Below are positions 35,246 through 43,841 of a stretch of 64,000 nt of DNA, piece after piece. Origin of the DNA: Paratinospora sagittata (taxonomy: Eukaryota > Streptophyta > Magnoliopsida > Ranunculales > Menispermaceae). The notes below the pieces were generated by a model. That model was not told the DNA's origin. It saw only the letters and a list, made by a program, of their open reading frames with translations, and did not search any database. The stretch spans positions 16,029,670 to 16,093,669 of the forward strand of contig CM069594.1 of assembly GCA_035771175.1 (NCBI GenBank). Direction: 5' to 3'. Both the position numbers and the translations under genes were made by a program. The stretch's first letter is position 1. Each line of letters starts with the position of its first letter.

Positions 35246-36445
35246 TTAGCAGCAGGTGGTGCTTGTTGGACTGGGATAACGGGAATTTGTTGCTGCAGGT
35301 GCGGAAAGGCATATTTTACGTGGCCCTGCTGGCACAGTTGTAACATGTCGGCCTGTACTGCTGATTATTTTTCTGGCCATGCTGATTGTTTTGCTGGCCA
35401 TGCTGATTGTGGTGTCGACCACCACCTCTGCCATTGCCATTTCTACGACCACCCCTTCCATAACGACCTCCGCGACCATGATTTCGGAAACCCTAATGGT
35501 TAGGGTTAGAAGGTTCAGCCGCTGGTGTTGTGGCCTTATTCTTCAAAACAGGGGCTGGGAGGGCTGGGTTTTTATTGTAGTAGGGCTTCTTCTTGTTGCC
35601 CTGTTGCGAGCTCTGTTGGGAAAACGTTGCAGGCCATTTTTCCTTATTCATTCTCTGCTCCCGCATGATCTTTTCTTGTTTAAAGCTTATGGCCTTGTCA
35701 ACAACCTCCTTGTAAATCTTGAGATCCAAGATCGACAAGGCTTGTCGAATATCATGGCGAAGGCCATTATAGAATTTCTCAGTCTTATCTTGCTCCGTTG
35801 AGATGGTGGAGAGAGAGTAAACCGATAGTTCTTTGAACTTCCCAGCATATTTCCTGATAGTCATGCTGTCTTGGTATAACTTAGCAAATTCCTGGCGCTT
35901 CTGTCTCTTCACAGCACCGGGAAAATACTCATCAATAAACATTAACTCGAATTGTTGCCAAGTCATATCTGCTATGTTTGCCCCACCAACAAGTTGGTAA
36001 GTCGCTAGTGGAATATTTCTAGTCTCATCGACTCCATTGCATCAAGAGCCTTCTTTGACTCATCCAGCCACTTTTGCACCTCATCAGCATCAATGGTGCC
36101 AGCAAAAGTAAGAGGTTGTAGCCTCTTGTACTTGGTAATCTGATCGGTTTGAGATTCCGATCCAAATCTTACAGGTGCCTGAACAGTGACAACCTGACTG
36201 GCCGCGGTCTCACAAACGGTCGTTTGAACAGTGGCTTTCATCGCCTCAATAAATTCTGCGAAGAAGGTTTCCATGCTCGAAGGCATGGCAAAGGGTGTAG
36301 GTGGGGGTGGTATTTCCTGCCCAGATGTAGTGGCAGTGTCTGGTGTAACTCTTGTTGTCGTCGGAGGCGACGGTTCCTGAATTTCAGGAGGTGCCTCCAC
36401 TGGTTGACGGAAAGTACGTGGCCTTCCTCTCTTCCTAGTTTGCAT
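35246..36445 (-). pseudogene. gag: Gyp4 gag
   Basis: The start MQTRKRGRPRTFRQ is basic with an AT-hook-like GRPR. The Retrotrans_gag core follows: PLTFAGTIDADEVQKWLDE, then (next frame) MTWQQFELMFIDEYFPGAV, QEFAKLYQDSMTI and RQALSILDLKIY. A zinc knuckle region near 35330 (CYNC) has lost its frame. A frameshift lies at about 36000. Just upstream of the ATG (36446-36460) is a pyrimidine run ending GCAAG, a possible splice acceptor. Confidence 0.85.
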
Positions 36446-37400
36446 TTCTCACTTGCAAGGAGAAAATAAAACCAAGATTTAGGATTTGTAGCCAAGTATA
36501 ATGTTATAGTATGCTCAGCAACAATTTCAAGAGTACTGCAATATTAAAATCACCTATTTTTCTAAGTATACTGTAAGGTTTTTGTTGAGGAATCAAAGAA
36601 TTTATGTGCCTCGTATGTTTGGCCATGGTGTAAACACAAGGTTAGAATGTTTATATAATAAGTACAAAACTTTGCAAGTATTTCAAATGATTTGGTTCTG
36701 GTTTTTGTGAACATACATATATATTTCATTGAAAATCAATACGAAGTCATAAGAATTCTAAGATTTACCTCGGTAAATATCCTGATCTAACGTTCTATCG
36801 CAATCTTATGTATTCAAACTCTTACTCTTAGTCTTTTCGATTATTATCCAAGTTCGTGTGTCCCATACCACATGACTTTGGTAATAAGGGTGTTAACCAA
36901 GTTAAGTTGTATGAACACGGTCTCTAAAAACATCGGCTGAATAGTAGTTCACCAATAGTATCTTCCAAGTTTACTCGTCACATACCGTGTAAACTTAGTG
37001 ATAATGTTAGTAATGCAACTTTCTCCAAATGTTTCTTTTCACACAAGGTCATGGGTTTTCTTACTTCCACATTTTATTTAGTATCCTCCAATTTTGTTGT
37101 GTCCCATACCACTCCAAAGTGATACAAAAGAAAGAATGGTTGTAAGTCGGCCCACCAAAGATAGTCTTAAACAAAACATTTCATTCATATATAAAAGAAA
37201 AGTTCACAATGCCAGTAATCAATCTTGATTTTCCTGCCTACTACCGCTCCTTCTAGACCTCCTAACAGAACGACTACTACGAGAAGGTTGAGAATTTGCT
37301 CGTTCTTCTTCGAAGTTTTGCATACGCGTTAACAAATTATTTTGAGTCTCTCTCATTTCAGCAAATATTGGATGCCATTTCATTTAACTGTTCAAATGGG
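36446..37400 (-). other. Gyp4 spacer between the accessory ORF and gag
   Basis: No coding signal. The phrase GTGTCCCATACCAC occurs twice, near 36858 and 37099, and a related CACATACCGTG near 36980, hinting at a decayed internal repeat. A candidate splice acceptor sits at its gag end. The ~100 bp nearest the accessory ORF keep short frames rich in Arg/Ser on the minus strand, possibly a lost C-terminal extension of that ORF. Confidence 0.5.
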
Positions 37401-38780
37401 TTAGTCGATTGTCCCATTGGTGGTTGATGGCTGTGGAAGGTAAGCCATAGGCATTGGGGGAAAGTATTGGTTGTACGGGTGACTCATAGGTGAAGGGTAG
37501 TTGTTTTGATTGTATGGGGATCCCCTAACTGGAACCCCTTGGAAATTTGGATTTGTTTGAGGTGAAAAGTTTTGAAACAATGGGCTTATTGGGATGTTTT
37601 GCCCTCCAAAATTTGATATCGCCCAATACTGTTGTTGGTTCACAGCAACTTGTGAAACTGGCCGATACGGTACCTCAGAAGTTGGAAACCTTTGGTACGA
37701 AGTGTTGCCTTGAGTTGGCACGTTCCAGGTTGACGGATTTGCTTGAGTACTTTGTCTATCTTGAGGTTGATTTAGAGTGGCAAATAACTCTTCCTCAGTG
37801 AATAGTTGATTGGTTGGATCATTATTCGGGGCTGGGTTTGATGTTGGATTCTGATTTGGCTCATTATTTGGTACTTCCCTGACAGGAATCTTGCGTCGAC
37901 TTTTTCGATGACAACGTCCATGTTCGTCTCTCATTTTGTCGACATTTCCTATCGATGCGCCGAAAACTTCCTCGTCAGTTACCCCTCCCCTCGTGACATA
38001 TATCTTGAAGATAGAAGATGTTGTAACCGGCTCAGTGATCTGCTTCGAAGTCCCATCAAAAGTGTTGATGTTTGCTTCATATAGCATCCTCATGATCAAG
38101 ACTCCGTAACCGAGGAATTCCTTTCTCAAAGGGTTTTGAATCACCCTCAACATTTGTTGGATGATGATGTGTGGTAGGGAGACCTTTATTTTCTTCTCTA
38201 TGCAATATAACACAAGAAGTTGGGCCCTTGACATAGTGCCTCTAGTCCCCCTTTCTGGCAAGATGTTGCTGAATACGATCTTTTCAAGGCCGGCAAGAGA
38301 TAGCTTAAGATGATTGTTTGGGAGGTTGGTGTACGTCGATTGAGTGTATGGCTCTTTGGGGAGGGAATTGAATAATTGTTCGTTAGACTCCACGATTTCT
38401 GCAACTGTCTAGGGTTCGTGTGGATCAATAATTCTCTCCTCCATCGGAATCTCCATAAGTTGAGCAATAATCTCGATGTTGATAGAAATTTTTATTCCCA
38501 TGACTATTGTCTCCAAAACAGGGTCGATCCCGTCGTCTTGAAGTCTCTCGCAATTCATGGTTTCGTAGAAGGATCTCACCAAGTTGTAAGAGACGTGACC
38601 CTCAACTTTTGTTATGTTCAACCATCCCAGAGTTGCAAGTTTGTCGTGAAGGATCGGAGGGAGGCGGAGATCTCTATTGTCAATGCTCCTCATAGTCATA
38701 ACCTCCCTTTTGAACAATTCCTTGAGTCTAGTGGGAATTGGTTCCCTACTACTGGAAGTTGCTCCCTCACTTGAGGCCAT
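37401..38780 (-). pseudogene. Gyp4 accessory ORF upstream of gag (plant LTR-element aORF domain)
   Basis: One frame of about 460 codons from ATG at 38780 (MASSEGATSSSREPIP) to the stop at 37401, broken only by a single TAG near 38409. Core: LGWLNIT, YNLVRSFYETM, IKISINIEIIAQLMEIP, FSNILPERGTRG and LYCIEKKIKVSLPHIIIQQM. A basic HRKSRRK stretch could be a nuclear signal. The last ~150 residues are rich in Asn, Pro and Gln, a low-complexity tail. A pyrimidine run ending CAG lies just before the ATG. It resembles the CopA and CopB accessory proteins; function unknown. Confidence 0.7.
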
Positions 38781-38879
38781 TCTTTGCTGAAAGGAAAATA
38801 AATTTGTGAAAGACACAAAATATATTCCTAACATTTTTAAGATTTATGCTTTGTCAGTTGGACAATATTTTCTATTCTC

Positions 38880-39770
38880 AATGTTTATGCCATCATTTAA
38901 TCTAAATTTTTTTATTGGCAATATGATATATATATCTCGTATATGCATAGATATATAGATATATACATTCAATCATAATCATATATATATATAGTTTTCT
39001 TAAATCATAACTATATATATATTTAAATCTAAACTATATATAAACTATATAGTTTGATATAAATCTCAACTATATATAATTCATATATATATATATATAT
39101 ATATATGTAGTCCTAAAGATATATAATCATAACTATATATATCTATTTTAAATCTAAACTATATAAAAACAATATATAGTTTTCTAGATATATATTTAAT
39201 ATAAATCTCAACTATATATAATTGATTCATATATATAGTTCTAGAGATATATATATCTAATAAAATTTTTCATCCAAATTTTTTCATTAGCAACAAGGTA
39301 CATATATATCTCATATATACATAGATATATAGATATATATATTTAATCATATCCATATATATAGTTTTCACAAATCATAACTATATATATAATTAAGTCT
39401 AAACTATATAAAAATAATATATAGTTTTCTAGATATATATTTAATATAAATCTCAACTATATATAATTGATATATACATATAGTTCTAGAGATATATATA
39501 TATCTAATAAAAGTTTTCATCCAAATTTTTCCATTAACAACATGGTATATATATCTCATATATACATAGATATATAGATATATATATTTAATCATAACCA
39601 TATATATAGTTTTCATAAATCATAACTATATATATAAATCTAAACTATATAAAACGATATAGTTTTCTTAGATATATATTTAATACAAATCTTAACTATA
39701 TATAATTCATATATATATAGTTTTAAAGATATATATATCTAATGAAATTTTCTTCCCCTAATTTAGTGGA
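38880..39770. repeat. AT-rich tandem repeats in the Gyp4 5' leader
   Basis: Three units of roughly 245 bp start near 38915, 39286 and 39532, each opening with ATTAGCAACAAGG-like sequence, followed by ATATATATCTC and ATACATAGATATATAG. The first unit has an extra internal duplication of about 120 bp. TATATA tracts, including a long TA run near 39081-39105, fill the rest. It lies between the primer site and the accessory ORF, so it would be leader RNA or part of an intron. Confidence 0.8.
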
Positions 39771-39793
39771 CTTGGGCGGGCTGTGGACCGTAC

Positions 39794-39805
39794 TCTCTGA
39801 TACCA
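39794..39805 (-). other. Gyp4 primer-binding site (tRNA-Met type)
   Basis: On the minus strand TGGTATCAGAGA follows the LTR end after five bases. It is complementary to the 3' end of initiator tRNA-Met in 11 of 12 positions and marks 39811-41281 as the 5' LTR. Confidence 0.85.
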
Positions 39806-39810
39806 TTAAG

Positions 39811-41281
39811 TGTCACAACCCACCTGGACGCGCCTAAACCGACGGTACACTCACGGACGGGGCGCGCATTTGGAATTATCATAATGGTAATAACAGAGTA
39901 CGCAGTGGAAATACAATTCAATACAAGTCTGAATTCATTTAATTCAGAATTTATTTGTACATGACATAGTCAAGGGAACATACTCCCCAAAATCCCCAAT
40001 GAATAATACAAAGGGTATAAAATATGGGCTTCATAAACCTACACACAGTCTACCCTAATTTCCTGTGAAAATTTGGATAACAAAGGAATGAGCTTAACGC
40101 GCTGAGTGGGTAAAATAGTTCGTGAATATACTAATTAATAAAGCAAACTTCATAATTAAATATCTTAAATACACATCAAAGCATCATAATCAATCAATAT
40201 GTATGTATGCATGACACCGTCTCGTAATAGTTTGATGAACGTACATCGCCTGAGTTCATGTACAGATGTCCTTCCCCAGGCGTAGCCCGGTTCTCATTGT
40301 ACGTCCCTCCTCAAGAATGTTGTCTGGATTCACGTACAGATGTCCCTCCCTAGGCGTAGCCGGGTTCTCATTGTACGTCCCTCTCCAGAGAAATATAATA
40401 AATAGCGAGCAATGCTCCTAACTATTATATGAATCATAAACCACATACGTCCCTAGGTGGTGATATGTATGATGCCAATGCATGAACTGGTCTAGACTAC
40501 TGGTCTGATCTTTTCTTGACATTTAGACTGACTTTGACAACGTCTGGTGATCCTTATCAGGGTTGGTATCACGATGTGCAAGGTTAGGACATTCAGTATT
40601 ACAGATATAAGCTGATAGCTTTCAATAAGACCAACTAGATCAGTCCCCTGTTGAGAGGTGAGACACAAGGTCTGCTTAAATACCAATCGCCTAGAGCAGC
40701 CCGCTACCTCCCGTTCACTATTTAAAGTTACTAAGGACAAGACTGAGTCTAGTTGAGCCAGATTGACCACTAATCCGACATTACAATAGTATAATACGTG
40801 AATTCCAGATATACAGGCATAAATGTGACAGTATAAACATTATATGATATAATGCAGTGTAAATGAGCAGTAGACATAATAATAAATGAATGTAAACTTT
40901 AATAAAAGTTATGAGACACGCAAACCTAAGTTTCGTTCCCCACCTTCAGATAAGAACTTCTTCTTTCAGATCTGGCGCTTTCCTCATGACAGAACTTCGT
41001 CGTATCGCACCGACAGTCTCGAACAGAGAGTCTCAAACAGACAAGAACTCAGAATGAGTGAAAAGAGGAGGAAAAATCACAAGAGAAGGTGATTTGGTGT
41101 GACGAAATGAAAAGGGGAGAGCTCCTTATATAGGACATTTAGCGCCTGATCCAAACGGGAGGGTGCCCGAACGTTCGGGCGTCCGGCCCGGACGTCCGGG
41201 CAGTTTGCCCCGACGTCGGGGCAGCTGCCCGAACTTTTTTGTTTTTGTTTTTTTTTTTTTTGTGAAATACAGGGTATTACA
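39811..41281 (-). mobile_element. Gyp4 5' LTR
   Basis: Plus strand TGTCACAACCC ... GGGTATTACA; 1471 bp, about 70 bp longer than its partner, mainly because of a longer palindrome block upstream of the TATA box. Repeated phrases around CACGTACAGATGTCC and TTCTCATTGTACGTCC occur twice near 40255-40385 and also in the partner LTR. It is followed by 15 bp (TACATACGACATTTT) and then the foldback element. Confidence 0.9.
41120..41232 (-). promoter_or_regulatory. Gyp4 5' LTR core promoter with perfect palindromes
   Basis: Upstream, in minus sense: GGGCAGCTGCCC, CCCCGACGTCGGGG, CCCGGACGTCCGGG and CCCGAACGTTCGGG, all perfect palindromes within about 70 bp (41160-41232). Then, about 20 bp on, the TATA box CTATATAAGG (about 41128-41138). 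Three share the form CCC-G-R-ACGT-Y-C-GGG with an ACGT core, the core of plant bZIP sites. Protein binding is inference. Confidence 0.75.
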
Positions 41282-41296
41282 TACATACGACATTTT

Positions 41297-41594
41297 TGTC
41301 ACACCTGGGTTGCATACAGTGCCCCCTACCCAGGGTGATGAGTACCCCCGCAGGGCATACTCCAGCCATTATGGAACCATAGTATTGTCCCATCCCAGTA
41401 CACAGCCCACTCAATAATGTCTAGTACCCCTGGGATGAATAGTGTAGACAAATGATCCCGGGGGTACTAGACACTGTTGAGTGGGTTGTGTACTGGGATG
41501 GGACAATATTATGGTTCCATAATGGCTGGAGTATGCCCTGCGGGGGTACTCGTCACCCTGGGTAGGGGCCACTGTGTGCAACCCAGGTGTGACA
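41297..41594. mobile_element. Foldback element FB1
   Basis: Almost the whole 298 bp is one inverted repeat: arms 41297-41436 and 41455-41594 around an 18-bp loop, few mismatches. Ends are TGTCACACCTGGGTTGC and its complement, so TG...CA. GTTAC follows on the right. The left neighbour is the 15-bp leftover from the Gyp4 junction, and the matching GTTAC is at 29770-29774. There is no coding capacity. The class is uncertain: LTR-like ends, MITE-like structure. Confidence 0.85.
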
Positions 41595-42359
41595 GTTACA
41601 CATTTTCTCAACTTGCGGGTGTGAGAACAACCGTTATACTGCTCAACTTCAAGGTGTGAGACCAACCTATCTCAACTTACGAGTGTGGGAACTATCGTTT
41701 CTTTCGTTGACAGAAGAATATCAACTCAGTAGTTTATGTAACTACTGTTACAACCTTGATACAGTATAAAAGAAATGAAATTGAGTACAACTATATCCTA
41801 TGAACTATCTCTCAAATTACTCTTTCAGCAAAAGTGATATAAGTTAAAACAGTGCTCAACGATTTGAGTGAAAACAGTTCAAAACTTCAAATAGATTTTC
41901 AGATAAAGATAAAATGTTAGCTCAGTATGAAAATCTTTTGAATACGTAAAGCCTCAAAGAAAACTACTGTGAAAACATATCGACTTAAACGTTTTCATGA
42001 CAAGATGAAAATTTGACTAACTTTTAAAAAGTGTTTTAGCTCAGAGAATTTTCGGTGCTTAACAAATTGTTAAGTATTTGTATTTATAGACTTGTAGAGA
42101 TGAAGCTGTTGTTCATTTGAATTTGAATTTCAAATATGAACATTTACTCACAACAACTAGAATATACCACGAAAATGGCAACTGCACAATTCATGAATAT
42201 TCTGTTTTTCTCCAGATACACGAATAAGGAACGTTTTAGAAGACGTGGTTTCGTGATTCAGAGAATATCTCTTACAAATACAGAAAATTGATTTTGTACG
42301 AAAAGTTGTTTTGAATAGGTGGAAAAAAATACATACATGTCAAAATAGTAAAAATATCA

Positions 42360-42930
42360 TTTCTGTCGTTTTGTTCCTTTGAGGGCGCTCAAAGAACTTC
42401 AGCGTCCTACTGAACAATGAAGTGAGAGTGTTTCTAAGTAGTAAGCGTCCTAACTTGCTTTGACAATTAAACGACTTAAAGCATGAGGGTTCTACTTCGC
42501 AGTAAGCGTCCTGCTTTGTTTTAAAACGCAAAACATATGAGGGCGCTACTCAAGAGTAAGCGTCCTGACCTATTAAAAGCAGTTTTAAAACAATGTTTAA
42601 GTGCGCTGACGGACGGTGAGCGTCCTGGAAGTTATTTAAGTTGACTCTAAAAATGAGGGCGCTCCTACACAAGTAGCGTCCTGATAATTCATTCAACTTA
42701 TAACTTATCAGCGTCTTTAAAGAAAGAAATCACTTAAAGATAAAAAGATCTTCTAGTGAGCTGAAACTAAGTCAGCATCCTGACATTCTCAAAGGTTGAT
42801 AAGAGAAAGGTCACTACAAACAAGTAAGCATCTTTATTAATTAGATCAATTCAACCTTGAGCGTCCTAACATTTTATCAGCGTCCTGACTCATCAAGTCC
42901 AGGATGGCGCTACTAAAACATTGGCGTCCT
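42360..42930 (-). repeat. CopB LTR palindrome array
   Basis: About ten AGGACGCT/AGCGCCCT units (for example 42380-42408, 42538-42569 and 42655-42682). Unit order and spacers are nearly the same as in the CopC LTR at 49175-49690, including TTAAACGACTTAAAGC and AAAACGCAAAACATATG spacers, although the LTR starts differ. A further unit is decayed. Confidence 0.85.
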
Positions 42931-43280
42931 GAAAGAGTTTATAAAAGCAATTTTTGATTTCTCAATTTAAACTAGATAAAACATCGTTGTTTCTTTTAAT
43001 CAAAACAAATACTTTAGAAATCATAAGGTACGATTAAAATGTTACGATCAAAATATGCAAACGATAAAAATCTTGCTGAGAGTAAGATGATCGATAGACT
43101 TTACATTTTAAGTATTGACAGACTCGGAACTTTACTTTGATGTTCAATAGGCTTGTGATCACAGTTCCTTGATCTTGATTCTTGATAAATCTGAAACACT
43201 TGACAAGATCATTAGATAGGCGAACTAGAGATATTTGGAATCATCAAAACATTCATGTCATAGGGTTCATTGAGATAACA

Positions 43281-43295
43281 ATCTCCCCATATTTC
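43281..43295 (-). other. CopB polypurine tract
   Basis: On the minus strand AAATATGGGGAGAT directly precedes TGTTATC of the LTR. It corresponds to the AAAGGGGGAGAT tract of CopC and the AAAGGGAGAGAT tract of CopA. Confidence 0.75.
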
Positions 43296-43841
43296 ATGAT
43301 TTCGAACACTCAAAGATCATGCAGATAAATATATTCATGTAATCAAACATATAATGAATTTAGAACGATATCTGTAGTCATGTAAGCTCTATTTGATTTT
43401 AATTGTACAATTTATATGGTAAGATGTAAACAATGTAAGCTAATTTAGCCTTAATATCTGTAATCTACAATCTCTTCTCCCCTTTTTGAAAACATCAAAA
43501 AGTGGGTAGGCTTAACCCGTACTTGGACCCTTCCCTTTCCTTTTTCTTTCAGCCTCCTCATCCTTCTTGGATCCACTGGAACTAGGTACATAATTCTTGG
43601 GTTTCCTTGGTGATTGTGGTCATGAAGAATCACGTGTGCTTTATCTCACACTGCTGACAGATTCATTAATTACAATGCCCTTCCTAGATTTTTCAATGAA
43701 TTTTTTATGAGCATACTTGGAAACACCAAATTTAAATAGATCAAGAGGTAAACCAGGTTTGAAACCTTTTGCTTTTCGTTTCGCAATACCTTGAGCAAAC
43801 TTAGGAAAAAGTGTGTGACCTTCAAATTCTAGCCTGATTGG

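Larger units (their letters stand above)
29775..41281 (-). mobile_element. Gyp4: gypsy element (Tekay/Del-like) with an extra ORF upstream of gag
   Basis: Both LTRs are present (29775-31172 and 39811-41281), with a polypurine tract at the left and a tRNA-Met primer site at the right, so sense is minus. Order from the 5' end: LTR, primer site, AT-rich tandem repeats, accessory ORF, spacer, gag, protease, RT/RNase H, integrase, LTR. It is the most complete element in the window, but has stops and frameshifts in every gene. Left flank GTTAC is matched only after the adjoining foldback element, at 41595. Confidence 0.9.
29558..43280 (-). mobile_element. CopB 3' LTR, interrupted by Gyp4 and a foldback element
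   Basis: The left piece is 29558-29774 (starts CGTTGGCCCAG, a change from TGTTGGCCC). The right piece is 41595-43280, ending TGAGATAACA. Rejoined across one GTTAC, the two read like other LTRs of this family (GATCAAACC, then ACATTTTCTCAACTT), total about 1.9 kb. A minus TATA box (CTATAAATA) lies near 42078-42090 and the palindrome array at 42360-42930. The minus-sense start TGTTATCTCAATGAACC differs from that of CopC. Confidence 0.85.

Noticed and set aside
38880..39770. Centromeric or other satellite DNA
   Set aside because: Only about three units, bounded by the Gyp4 primer site and accessory ORF, so it belongs to the element leader.
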